Shown: positions 10,281 through 22,733, numbered from the stretch's first letter. The stretch: DNA of 64,000 nucleotides from Eudorina sp. 2006-703-Eu-15 (GCA_003117195.1 BDSI01000139.1:124001-188000); one strand, 5' to 3'. Notes: a model not told the origin generated them from the letters alone. Numbers and translations are program-made.

Positions 10281-12569
10281 TGGCCCCACACACATACACG
10301 AAACACGATGTTGCACGCGCGAAGGTATTTCAGCATTGCTTGCCGCGCTCCCGACCTCAACTGAGCACCGGTGAAACATCCGCAATGGTGCGGCGCTGCG
10401 GCCCTCTGGTCAGCTGGGCTTTGGGCGGTCCGTGTACACACGCCGCGTACAGTACACACCTGCACGCGAACCGCCGACTGTACATCATAGACTTGGGTGA
10501 GGTACCGTAGTTGACGCTACAACCGGACACGGTCGGATTATTAGCGAGGGACAAAGGGCAAACCTGCTTCCGTTGGTCACTGAATCGGTTGGAACCGTTA
10601 AGTCCTGCTCCTCCACGATTACGTAAGAATATGCAAAGGCGTACGACAGCCAGCAGAACCCCGCTGAGCCATTCAAGGTCTGAATACTTCCTGCAAACGG
10701 ATCTACGCATCTTCGGTATCCCTGGTGTAAGACAGTACGGCAAAACCGTACAGAGCTAACAAGCTTAGAGACGTAGGGGCCCCAAATGGGATCCAAGCCG
10801 TCAGGTATTAAGTTTTTGCACGCTACACCAACAACACCAACGAGGTCCTCGACTGCCCACATACACCGACGACCCTGGGGACGCATCTTGACTACGGCCC
10901 CATACACGCGCGGCTGTCGCTTGGTCGCCAACACAGTGATGAGTCAGGGTCCAGGCAACCCACATCCTGCGCCATCACTACCATCGCCCAGTACGCAGTA
11001 GATAAACTCCACGGCACCCTGCTGCAAATTAACCATCGCCAATGTTTGCACTACTGACCATCCCTTTCCAACCCGGCGAAATGCAGATTGGGGAAATACG
11101 TAGGCGGCCTGGGCCTTGCCGTTCTGCACACCTTAAGTGGACTGGCTCGGAGGGGGAGTATGCGGAGGGGGCATGCGGGGCGGCAGCGGTGCTGCAGTCA
11201 GCGAAGCCCGGGTCGGTGCTGGGCTGTGGGTGCGTGTGGGTGACGTCGTGTCAAGTGGGCAGGTGCGGCGCCGAAGGACGAAAGAATGGGAAAGGGGGTA
11301 TGATAGCCCACTGATAGCCCAGTGACCGAACCCAAGTTATAGATTATAAATCATTAAAATAAAATGTCTGCACGGAAGCGGGACTTTAGGTTCAGGTTCC
11401 AAAGGATGCTGCGGTTCCTTAACAGGCACCCGCGGCCGCCGTACAATAAACCTTTATGGAGTTGTCACCAGTTTGATGGGCTCGAAGTTATCGAAAGCAG
11501 GAAGTTGTATTCTTAGTCTGTCGTAAATTCGGCAGTTTCATCTGTTTATTTAACTCGATTAGTTTTTCACGTAGGTGTGCCCTGCAGGGCTGCAACCGAC
11601 GGATTTCAGAGGCAGCGATCCTGCGAATCTTCATCAGCGCAGGGCGCAAAAGGACTTCTACGCCAATACGGTGAGAATTATTTAAGGAGTTTATGGTGAT
11701 GTTTGGGGGGGGTGGGGGGTAATTCCCGTGAGCGGGCTTTGCCTTGGTGGAAGCCCTTGCGTGCATGGGCGGCTGCCAGCGCCAGCATCAGCCGGCAGCG
11801 CCAGCACCAGCATTGCATTGTTAGGGATATTATATGCGAGATTGTGGTATGTATAAGGGCTGAGCAAGTTCAGTGTGCTGTGCTTGCGCGGATGCATGAG
11901 GCAGCAGGGCAGTGGCGTTAATCCATCGTACCACTTGGGTCCACATCAAAGGGCGCATACATGCGGCCTATATAAAATGTTGAAGATGCACCTGCAAAAC
12001 GGTCCGGGCGTTGACTGTCGTGGCCTACCAGCTCGGCTAGCAGCTTTACTTCGCCGAGCACGAACGTCATGCATGTGCACAATTAATACAGGAACATGAG
12101 GCAATGGGCATCCATTTTTGCACTCTCGACTATCCGCAAGCATAGTTGTTACGGTTGTCATGGCACATGTTTCATACAAATTCAGTTCGTGCTTCGGTCC
12201 AGCGGATACATAGAAGGACCAATACAAAATGCACATGGCGTTGTGATATTGTCTGCTGGGCATCACGTTGTGCAACGATGCTGCACCTTTCGCGTTAATT
12301 CCACTGCCCGCAACTGCAGCAACGATCAGCAACGACGACAGCGAGCGCGCCGGGGCCTGCCCGGTGCCGACGACAGGACCCTGCAAACCCTCGGCCCGGG
12401 TTGCATACATCGAGTCTACAGCGTTTTTACGAGGCCCCATCCGGCCCCTCTCTCCCTCTCTGTCCCTCTCACAGGCCAAGATAGCTGATCCCGCCCCCAA
12501 CTGTCGCTGCTGGCCATCCGGCGGGCCACCACCTCCGCAGAGGTCCTCCATCGCCCTCTGCCAACCACC
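10281..12569. other. No supported gene; AT-richer flank of a retroelement remnant
   Basis: Between the truncated recombinase element and the EF-hand gene. Frames are short and mutually overlapping, and none has recognisable motifs. 11335-11380 and 11480-11700 are AT-richer. Immediately before 12570 a frame with no start codon (about 12486-12569) is open and in phase with the EF-hand gene; this may be 5' UTR or missed coding sequence. Confidence 0.6.
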
Positions 12570-15500
12570 ATGAGCTCCGTGGACTTCCGCGGAGTGATCC
12601 AGGGCATGGAGGATACGGCACTCTGGGATGTACGGCGAATCTCCCTCCAGGCCGCCCGACGGGACGAGCAGACCGCCGTACGGTATTTTGAGGACGCGGT
12701 CACCGAGGCCCTCCGGACCCTGGACCACACCTCCCTGGAGAGCTTGTGGGACGAGCTCCAGAAACACGACGTCGGAAAGCGCACTTTGCGCACCCTTGCC
12801 GCCGAATACAAACCCGTACGAATGCACGCGTTCGAGCCGGGTGAGCTGCGTGCCGCGTCGGTACGGTTCTGGGAGACTCTCCGTACAAATGACGACGTCG
12901 TACGGAAAGCGCTGGCGGCGCATGACTACCAGGCGGTGTGCGCGCGGCTGTGTAAACTCAGCAGCACTCTGAGGCGGGCGGTGGTGGGGCGGCTCGTGTA
13001 CATCAACTGCCCGCTGCAGAACGTGGAGGAAGAAGTGGTGGCCACCATCCAGAGGTGCACCACCAACGAGCTCATGGTGGGATCGGCAGGGGCTGCGTTG
13101 TGGGGCTGTGTTGTGGGGGCTGTGTTGTGGGACTGCGTTGTGGGGGCTGGGGCGCTGGGTGTGTAGGGATGGCCCACATGTGGTTTTCTGGAAAGGCTCA
13201 CTCAACCAGCTGGAGTGCTGGACAGGCGGGCGCGGTGCGCGGCTGCGCGCGCCACGCACCCAATGGCGGGAAGATGCACGAGTTGGGGGAAGGGGACGGA
13301 CATGAATCCGCACACGCACACGCACAGCGGGCTCATCAGGACGCCAGCTATCCTGCCCACACCCGCGGTGTCCCTGCGACGCACGATGTGGCCGCCCCGC
13401 CCGCCGGATGAAGGAGACCGAGACCAAACCGGAAAGTCAAACGGGTCGTCGTTTTTCAAGACCTCCTGTACGCAGAGGTGGTGGCGGTGGTGGTGGTGGT
13501 GGTGGCGGTGGTGGTGGTAGTGGTGATAGCTGCCCGCGCCGCTTCTCGATTCCGTACTCCCCCCTTCAGACCTCCGGTACACTAGCTTGTCGCTTGTAGG
13601 TCGTGAAGGGGCACCGGCGCCCCGTCCGGCGATGTGACCCCGCCCGCCCCCTCCCCCGCAGAGGCTGGGCAGCAAGCTGTTCAACCGGCTGCACAGGACG
13701 GGCTCGCTGGCGGCTGCGAACCAGGACTTGGCCGGCAAGCTCAAGGAGTGCAAGACCAAGGAGGAGCTGCGGGCGGCGGTGTGCGACCTGCTGCGGGTCT
13801 TCAAGCGCAGGACGGTGAGGCCGCTGCGATCGAGTGCCGGTGGAAAGTGAGGGGCTGGGCGCAGGCGGAGGGCGTATGAGGGGGTAAGGAGGGGGTAAGG
13901 AGGGGGTAATGAAGGGGCCCCGCCGTGTCCCAGGTTTTGGTTTGAGCTGGACCCAGAGGAGCGCGGATGATCGGCATCCCGCTCTTGTACCGTATGGAGA
14001 TTTCCAGGAGACTCCTAACCCTGGAACCCTATGGAGAGCTCCAGGTTTAAGGCGCCGCATGTGTATGTGTACGCGGCTCCCTGCCGCCTTGCACCCCTTG
14101 GCCCCTGCTCGGGTTCGTTTGTATTTCTGGGTGTTAGTTTCCTTTTCCTTTTACCCCCCTGCGCCCTGCCCCCTTGCGTCCCTTTCCCTCTGTGAGCTCT
14201 CTCCATCCCTGCGCCCCTGCCCCCCTTGCGCTCCCCAGCCACCCTGTCCTATCCGCCCTCATGAAACCAGTGTAACGGTCACGTACAAGGGCCGCCAGAT
14301 CGCCGCCGCGGTCTGCCTCCTGGACCCCCAGCAGCAGCAACAGCTGCTGCGGCGGCAGCAGCAGGAGCAGCAGCGACTGCAGCAGCAGCTGGGACGGTCG
14401 TCCAACAAGGTAAGGAAGGGATTTGCTCTGTACGACAGTACGACGCAGCTAGATGCAAGGGCTCTGGCCTTCGCGTCCAGCAAAGTCTACAGCTCCGTAA
14501 GCCTCAGCGGGTTTGGTGGTTTGATCTTTATGACGCAACCGTTATGACAAGGTGGATCCTTAGCACCGATCGAGCGTTCCGGTCATGATCCTGCCCCCCT
14601 CCCCCCTCCCCATGTTCGCGCTCGGCTGCGGCGTCCCCGCGTCCCTGCTCCCCTCCCGATGGCCCTCTTGACACGGAGTTCATTCGCCGCGTCCCCACTT
14701 GCCCTCCAGGAGGCCGACGGGTCGGTGCCCCCCTCTCGCCGCACCTCGGTGCAACTGATGGCCAAGCTGGACAGCCGCGTGAGGGCGAGGAGGGTGAGAG
14801 CTGGTTTGGGGGGGGGAGTGGGAGGGGTTTAGATCCTCCAGGTTGGGCGCACCACATAATCAATCACCACGGAAGCACGGATGAGGTGGTCCTGCCCCTA
14901 CCCGCCCCAAACCGTCCCTACCCGCCCCTACCCGCCTCCGCCCGCCCCTACCCGCGCCTACTTGCCCCTACCTGCCCCTAACTACATCTACGCGCCCCTG
15001 CACGTCCCTGGATCCCATCTGCCGTGTCTTGTGCTGGTTGGTCCCGCAGGACAAGTTTGCCGACCTGTTCGAACGCTACGACAAGGACGGCAACGGTGCT
15101 CTGCATGCCGAGGGGCTGGAGCAGCTGGTGGCGAGGTTGATGCCGGAGGCGACGGCGGTGGAGCTCAAACACATCACGGTGGGACGGAGGGGGAGGGGGG
15201 GTCCTGAGGCACCAACGGGCGGGAGGGAAGGGAGCGACGCTGAGGTTACGGCAGGGCAAGCGCAACTCCTGTCGGTCGCTCAACTTTGTCCAAAATCAAA
15301 CCTTGCGGTGACGGCTGCCACTTCGATTCATAGTTCGCTCCGTTGCACTCTACGCCACGCACCTTTCCCCCCCCCCTGCGCCGGCAGTCATCTTGCCCGC
15401 CAAGGTCCTGCCCACCAATGATTCGCGCCGTCGCCCGCCAACGCGCCACCCACCACCCCGCCCTCCCGCCAGGCGATGCTGGATATCAGCGGCGGCGGCC

Positions 15501-18500
15501 GCATGACTCTGGAGCAGTTCCTGGCGGCCGTGAAGGCCTCCCTGGGAGCCGCCAGAAGGCTGCAGGCGGAGCGGGCGGGGAAGGAAGCACAGCGGGGGAC
15601 AGATCGGATGTGCGGGTAGGTACGGTACAGTACGGTACCGTACTGTACGGTACTGTACGGTTGTGGTTGGCGATACCAATGCTGTGGGGATCAAGGCGGG
15701 GCAGCAATGTTCCCCGGCTGTGCATGTGTGCGGCAGTGCCTGCGGGCTGCGGAACCGCCAGCACTGCTCGCTGCGCCCAAGAGAGGTGTGTTGTGACCAG
15801 ACCAGCGGCTCACCACTCCAGGCCTGCCCGAATGCTCAGCCCTCCGACATTGCATCTGTTCAGTCCAATTTCGTTTATATTTATGAGTATATGAGTATCG
15901 TGCCCCTGCCGTTCGATCCCGCCCGGCCCCGCCGCAACACCGATACCAACACCAACACCAACACCAACACCCCCCAGACGGTTCTTCGCCGCATGGCCGA
16001 CTTCCTGAGCGACAACCGCGACACCGCGGCGGACGCCTTTGCGCGCTTCGACACCAACGGCGACGGCCGCCTGGAGCCCCGCGAGCTAGCCCGCTTCTTC
16101 GCGGAGGCGGTGCCGGGGCTGGGGGAGGACCAGCTGCGGTACCTGCTGTCGTACATGTACGAGTGAGTACGATTACGGGTCTTAGATGTATTATTTTTGG
16201 GCCTGGTACGGCAAAGAGCGGCATCGCTCCGCGCGCTGTGTGTGGTGTGTGAGGGCAGGTCTTCGGGCTGTGCCCTTGGGTGAGGGACCTTTCAGCAACC
16301 CACAATTTCAACAGTCATGTTTAGATGTTCAGCGGCGCCGACATTGACAACGACGGGGCGGTGCAGCAGCAAGGTGCTTCCGGTGTCCTGCCTGGCTGAG
16401 CAAGTCGTCCTGCCTGATCTGCTGGCTGTACCACAGGTTCGATGATGTCGACACCGGGGACGGCACGGTCAGCTTCCCGGAGCTGCTACACGCGATGCAG
16501 GCGGTGGTGAGTTAAGGGTTTGGGGGTGAAGGATAGGAGGCACGAACGGGGCCAGCTCCTGCGTGGAGGTATGGGCGAAGGGCTTCGGTACGAGGAGTAG
16601 TGAGCCAGTAAACGTAGCCGTGGGCGGGCTTGGAAGCGGTATGGGGCAGGGTCACTGATGGCTGGCAGGGGCCGCAATACACCGTACGGCAGGACACGCT
16701 GTAAAGACGTGCTCTTCCTTGTGCATCGCCGGCACCCTAGACGTTGGGCCTCTTGACACAGAGTTCATTCGCCGCGTCCCCACTTGCCCTCCAGGAGGCC
16801 GACGGGTCGGTGCCCCCCTCTCGCCGCACCTCGGTGCAACTGATGGCCAAGCTGGACAGCCGCGTGAAGTTCAGGAGGGTGAGAGCTGGTTGGGGGGGGG
16901 AGGGGGTAGATCCCGCAGCAGGGTAACTCCTCTTGGACACACTTCCGGATCAGTCACCACGGATCAGGTGGTCCTGCCCCTACCCGCCCCTACCCGCCCC
17001 TACCCGCCCCTAAGCTTCTCTATCCGTCCCTAACCGTCCCTAACCGCCCCTAACGGCCCTTATCCGCCCAAACCGCCCCGAACCGCCCCTACCCGCCCCT
17101 ACCCGCCCCTATCCGCCCTAAGCTTCTCTATCCGTCCCTAACCGTCCTAACGCCCCTAACGGCCCTTATCCGCCCCAAACCGCCCCGAACCGCCCCTACC
17201 CGCCCTACCCGCCCTATCCGCCCCTAAGCTTCTCTATCCGTCCCTAACCGTCCCTACCGCCCCTATCCGCCCCTAAGCTTCTCTATCCGTCCCTAACCGT
17301 CCCTAACCGCCCCTAACGGCCCTTATCCGCCCCAAACCGTCCCTACCCGCCCCTATCCGCCCCTACCCGCCCCCCGCCCCTACCCGCCCCTACCCGCCCT
17401 ACCGCCCCTACCCGCCCTAACCGCGCCTAACCGACCCTAACCGACCCTATCCGTCCCTACCTGCCCCTTACCGCGCCTACCCGCCCCTAACCGCGCCTAA
17501 CGACCCTACCCGCCCCTACCCGCCTACCCGCCCCTACCCGCCCTACCCGCCCCTACCGCCGCCTAACCGACCCTAACCGACCCTATCCGTCCCTACCTGC
17601 CCCTTACGCGCCTACCCGCCCCTAACCGCCCCTACCCGCCCCTACCCGCCCCTATCCGTCCCTACCCGCCCCTACCCGCCCTACCCGCCCCTACCCGCCC
17701 CTAACCGCCCCCTAACCGCCCCTACCGCCCAACCCGCCCCTACCCGCCCCCTACCCGCCCTACCCCCTACCCGCCCTACCCGCCCCTACCCGCCCCTACC
17801 CGCCCTACCCGCCCCTACCCGCCCCTACCCGCCCCTACCCGCCCCTACCCGCCCCTACCCGCCCCTACCGCCACTACCCGCCCCTACCCGCCCCCTACCC
17901 GCCCCTAACCGCGCCTAACCGACCCTAACCGACCCTATCCGTCCCTACCTGCCCCTTACCGCGCCTACCGCCCCTAACGCGCCTAACCGACCCTAACCGA
18001 CCCTACCCGCCCCTACCCGCCCCTACCCGCCCCTACCCGCCCCTATCCGCCCCTAAGCTTCTCTATCCGTCCCTAACCGTCCCTACCCGCCCCTATCCGC
18101 CCCTAAGCTTCTCTATCCGTCCCTAACCGTCCCTAACCGCCCCTAACGGCCCTTATCCGCCCCAAACCGTCCCTACCCGCCCCTATCCGCCCCTACCCGC
18201 CCCTACCCGCCCCTACCCGCCCCTACCCGCCCCTACCCGCCCCTACCGCCCCTAACCGCGCCTAACCGACCCTAACCGACCCTATCCGTCCCTACCTGCC
18301 CCTTACCGCGCCTACCCGCCCCTAACCGCGCCTAACCGACCCTACCCGCCCCTACCCGCCCCTACCCGCCCCTACCCGCCCCTACCCGCCCCTACCCGCG
18401 CCTAACCGACCCTAACCGACCCTATCCGTCCCTACCTGCCCCTTACCGCGCCTACCCGCCCCTAACCGCCCCTACCCGCCCCTACCCGCCCCTATCCGTC

Positions 18501-21500
18501 CCTACCCGCCCCTACCCGCCCCTACCCGCCCCTACCCGCCCCTAACCGCCCCTAACCGCCCCTACCCGCCAACCCGCCCCTACCCGCCCCTACCCGCCCC
18601 TACCCGCCCCTACCCGTCCCTACCCGCCCCTACCCGCCCCTACCCGCCCCTACCCGCCCCTACCCGCCCCTACCCGCCCCTACCCGCCCCTACCCGCCCC
18701 TACCCGCCCCTACCCGCCACTACCCGCCCCTACCCGCCCCTACCCGCCCCTAACCGCGCCTAACCGACCCTAACCGACCCTATCCGTCCCTACCTGCCCC
18801 TTACCGCGCCTACCCGCCCCTAACCGCGCCTAACCGACCCTAACCGACCCTAACCGACCCTACCCGCCCCTACCCGCCCCTACCCGCCCCTACCCGCCCC
18901 TACCCGCGCCTAACCGACCCTAACCGACCCTATCCGTCCCTACCTGCCCCTTACCGCGCCTACCCGCCCCTACCCGCCCCTACCGCCCCTACCCGCCCCT
19001 ACCCGCCCCTACCCGCCCCTACCCGCCCCTACCCGCCCCTACCCGCCCCCTACCCGCCCCTACCCGCCCCTACCCGCCCCTACCCGCCCCTACCCGCCCC
19101 TACCCGTCCCCTACCCGCCCCCTACCCGCCCCTACCCGCCCCTACCCGCCCCTACCCGCCCCTAACCGCCCCTAACCGCCCCTACCCGCCCAACCCGCCC
19201 CTACCCGCCCCTACCCGCCCCTACCCGCCCCTACCCGTCCCTACCCGCCCCTACCCGCCCCTACCCGCCCCTACCCGCCCCTACCCGCCCCTACCCGCCC
19301 CTACCCGCCCCTACCCGCCCCTACCCGCCCCTACCCGCCACTACCCGCCCCTACCCGCCCCTACCCGCCCCTAACCGCGCCTAACCGACCCTAACCGACC
19401 CTATCCGTCCCTACCTGCCCCTTACCGCGCCTACCCGCCCCTAACCGCGCCTAACCGACCCTAACCGACCCTACCCGCCCCTACCCGCCCCTACCCGCCC
19501 CTACCCGCCCCTACCCGCCCCTACCCGCGCCTAACCGACCCTAACCGACCCTATCCGTCCCTACCTGCCCCTTACCGCGCCTACCCGCCCCTACCCGCCC
19601 CTACCCGCCCCTACCCGCCCCTACCCGCCCTACCCGCCCCTACCCGCCCCTACCCGCCCCTACCCGCCCCTACCCGCCCCTACCCGCCCCCCCCTACCCG
19701 CCCCTAACCGCCCCTAACCGCCCCTACCCGCCCCTACCCGCCCCTAACCGCCCCTACCCGCCCCTACCCGCCCCTACCCGTCCCTACCCGCCCCTACCCG
19801 CCCCTAACCGCCCCTACCCGCCCCTACCCGCCCCTAACCGCCCCTACCCGCCCCTACCCGCCCCTACCCGCCCCTACCCGTCCCTACCCGCCCCTACCCG
19901 CCCCTAACCGCCCCTACCCGCCCCTACCCGCCCCTACCCGCCCCTACCCGCCCCTACCCGCCCCTACCCGCCCCTACCGTCCCATGTACACGCTTGGATC
20001 CCATCTGCCGTGTCCTGTGCTGGTTGGTCCCGCAGGCCACGTTCGCCGACCTGTTTCAAAGCTTCGACAAGGACAAGGACGGTAGCGGTGCTCTGCAGGC
20101 CGAGGGGCTGGAGCAGCTGGTAGCGGGGTTGATGCCGGAGGCGACGGCGGTGGAGCTCAAACACATCACGGTGGGGTGGAGGGGGAGTGGGGGTCCTGAG
20201 GCACCGGCGGGCGGGAGGGGAGGGACGCTGAGGTTACGGCGGGGCATGGGGTCAGGAACGAGGAGTTGCAGCCTGCAATGACGTCGCCGGCGGCGCAGCA
20301 GCTGCAGCGTCGTCGTTGCTCGAGAACCGAATCCACCGTGCGACCCCCCTTTCCCCCATCGTGTCAGTCCTGGGTGTGAGGCCTTAGACGGGCACGGCTG
20401 GCGCTGCCGCCAGGGATAGCGCCGCATACGGTACACCACCGGCGTCCCCCCATGTCCCCAGCCCCATCACCGCAGCATCACATCGGCGACACCTGCAAGT
20501 CACCCACCGTTGTGATCAAAACCAAACCCTGTGGTGGCGTCTGCTCTATGGTAATATACTGCGACACGCGCCACTCTCCCGCCGCTTCTGCGCCATCGGT
20601 GGACCTGCCCGCCAACTGCCAACGCCTCGCCCGCCAACGCGCCACACACCACCCCGCCCTCCCGCCAGGCGATGCTGGATATCAGCGGCGGCGGCCGCAT
20701 GACTCTGGAGCAGTTCCTGGCGGCCGTGAAGGCCTCCCTGGAGGCCGCCAGGCAGGCGGAGGCGGCGGGGGAAGGAAGCACAGCGGGGGACATCTCCTGG
20801 GTAGGTACGGTACCGTACGGTACCGTACCGCACTGGGTTTATTTGAGGTTGGAGATACCAAGGCTGCGGGAATAAAGGCGGGCCGGCAACGTTACCCGGC
20901 TGCTGGCCCGCCGTTCAGAGGGTCGACTTGGCCGCGAATAATGTGCGCAGCCGTGCCTGCTGGCTGAGGCACCGCCAGTACTGTTCGCTGCGCCCAAGAG
21001 AGGAGCGCTGTGACCAGGCCAGCGGCTCACCACTCCAGGCCTTCCCGAATGCTCAGCCCTCCGAGTTTGCTTCTGTTCAGTCCACTTAGTTTATTTTTTA
21101 GTATACGACTATCATGCCCCTGCCGCTCGCCCCGCCCGGCCCCGCCGCAACACCAACACCAACACCAACACCAACAAACCCCCAGACGGTTCGGCGCCGC
21201 ATAGCCGACTACCTGCGCGACAGCCATGAGACCGCGGCGGCCGCCTTTGCGCGCTTCGACACCGACGGCAACGGCCTCCTGGAGCCCCGCGAGCTGGTCC
21301 GGTTCTTCGCGAAGGCAGTGCCGGGGCTGGGGGAGGACCAGCTTCGGTACCTTCTGTCGTACATGTACTAGTGAGTACGACTACTGGTCATAAAACTTAT
21401 ATCTTGAGCTGATACGGGAAAGAGCGGCATCGCGCCGCGCGCTGTGTGGGTGTGTGAGGGCAGGTCTTCGGACCTCACCCTTTGACGAGGGACCCTCTGG

Positions 21501-22708
21501 TACCGGCAATTATCCCCTGTTTAGATGTTCGGTGATGACGGTGTCGAGAAGGCGACGACGCGATGCAGCAGCAAGGCGCCTCCCCTGTCCTGCCTGACTG
21601 ACCAATCCGCCCTGGCTGCCCTGCTGGTTTATCACTTGTTTAATTATGCCACCAACGGTGACGGCACCGTCAGCTTCCCGGAGCTGCTATACGCGATGCA
21701 GGCGGTGTTGGGAGGCGCAAGCGAGGCCAGCTCCGACGTGCAGGTAAGGGGAAAGCCCGGAAGGGCTTCGGTGAGAGTCGCTGACGGCGGGCATGGGCTG
21801 TATGTGCCTTTCAGCTGGACACACTAACAAGCGCTCCTACGCGTGCAACGCCCGCACCCTAGGCGCTGGGCCTCTCCACACCTCCGTCCGCCGCGTCCCA
21901 CCTCTCGCCCTGTCGACTCCTTGCCGGGCCCACTGCTGGTGGCACGCAAGCATATGACATCTGTAATCATGACGCTCTGCGTGGTCGCCTCGTGGCTGCA
22001 TGTGTGCGTGCGCGTGTGCCATCCATGCATGGTTGAATCGTTACGTAGCGATCCGGGCCTGACACTGGCCAAGGGCTGCCAATGCAGCCCTAACGCGCAT
22101 GCATATGTGTCGGTTGCTTCCGCCAACCGATGTGTTCTGTACGGCTGCACGTACATCCCCAGGACGAGAGCTCAAGCGCCGCGTCAAGCAAGGCCGCCGA
22201 CCCGGGCCCCATCAAGCCACCCGAGCCGACGCCCATTGACTTGCCGACACTGGCACCCGTCAAGTTGGAACGAAGCATAGCACACTCCTTCGGCATCGCA
22301 GTCGCCCGGGAGTACGAGCCCGGCGATCCGCTCGAGTGCATATACTGGGACGCCGCAACGGCCTGTCTTCGCACAAACGTGATATCGCCCATCGTACGGA
22401 GGGGCGAGGACGTGAAGGTCGGCGAACGCAAGGTGAAAACGTTCGCCCCTGCACGGAAGTACCAGGACGCTGCCCCTTTCAGAATTTACCGCACGGCGAA
22501 AGAGTTGCCGTTGCCACCCTACAGCAAGGATTGGGATCTGGTGGCCACCGTGACGCTGGACATCGAGGAACCAAGGGCAGTGGTGGACCCGGACGCATAC
22601 GTCCTAGAGGCCACGATGGAGATCGGGGAGGACCACATCGCCTTCACCGCCCGGGACCTCCAGACGGGGAAACCTTGCAACATCCACATCGCCCTGGTGG
22701 ACAAGTAG
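12570..22708 (+). CDS. EF-hand protein with duplicated EF-hand block and Hsp70 (HSPA12)-like C-terminus
   Basis: Fourteen exons: 12570-13076, 13662-13814, 14239-14409, A 14710-14793, B 15050-15178, C 15473-15615, D 15978-16162, E 16437-16506, A' 16795-16878, B' 20036-20170, C' 20669-20800, D' 21186-21370, E' 21569-21743, F 22163-22708. Phases agree throughout except exon C, one base short. The start ATG has a good context (ACCACCATGA). The product is about 899 residues: an unrecognised helical N-terminus (residues 1-220), a Gln-rich linker, two four-loop EF-hand blocks, and a 181-residue tail. Only the loops in D (DTNGDGRLEPRE) and D' (DTDGNGLLEPRE) are fully canonical. B and B' have Gly at loop position 12, C and C' read DISGGGRMTLEQ, E and E' lack the first Asp in register. 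Tail motifs (FGIAVAREYEPGD, SPIVRRGEDV, MEIGEDHIAFTARD) resemble the substrate-binding part of HSPA12-type Hsp70s. Calcium sensing is inferred. F may alternatively belong to a neighbouring gene. Confidence 0.8.
15610..15660. repeat. GTAC-rich palindrome overlapping a 5' splice site
   Basis: TACAGTACGGTACCGTACTG is the core of a perfect 22-base palindrome centred on GGTACC, directly after the exon C donor (GTAGGT at 15616). Copy 2 has a related palindrome (CGGTACCGTACGGTACCG) after the exon C' donor at 20801. A hairpin here could mask or expose the donor. Confidence 0.7.
16965..19980. repeat. ~3-kb decamer array (CCCCTACCCG) in an intron
   Basis: About 300 copies of CCCCTACCCG with variants CCTAACCG, CCTATCCG and CCTTACCG, filling the intron between exons A' and B'. 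A higher-order unit carrying CTAACCGACCCTATCCGTCC followed by CTACCTGCCCCTTACCGCGC recurs at roughly 17410, 17570, 17905, 18255, 18405, 18755, 18915, 19375 and 19535. An AAGCTTCTCTATCCGTCC variant marks the left third (17010-18120). The matching intron of copy 1 (14885-15000) has only about ten related units. Confidence 0.95.
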
Positions 22709-22728
22709 ATGACTGCTGGCTGCCTGTC

Positions 22729-22733
22729 TGTAA
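22729..22733 (+). terminator. Probable TGTAA poly(A) signal
   Basis: TGTAA, the usual polyadenylation signal in chlamydomonad algae, lies 20 bases after the EF-hand gene's stop and is followed by an AT-rich patch (ATATATTCG). The 3' UTR would be unusually short, so a later site is possible. Confidence 0.4.

Larger units (their letters stand above)
14655..21743 (+). repeat. Tandem duplication of a five-exon block
   Basis: Copy 1 spans about 14655-16506 and copy 2 about 16741-21743. Exons A-E and A'-E' match one to one, and intron ends are shared: the 50 bases before A and A' (CTCTTGACAC, then GAGTTCATTCGCCGCGTCCC) are almost identical, as are sequences before B/B' (GATCCCATCTGCCGTGTC) and after C/C' (GGTAGGTACGGTA). 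Copy 2 is longer mainly because of the decamer array in intron A'-B'. Exons E and E' diverge at their 3' ends, marking the right boundary. Confidence 0.9.

Noticed and set aside
12486..12569. Extension of the EF-hand gene upstream of the ATG at 12570
   Set aside because: The frame is open for 28 codons, but has a stop at its left end and no acceptor in the right phase; the ATG at 12570 has a strong context.
16965..19980. CCCCTACCCG array as a telomere or chromosome end
   Set aside because: The unit is a decamer unlike TTTTAGGG, and exons of the same gene continue on both sides.
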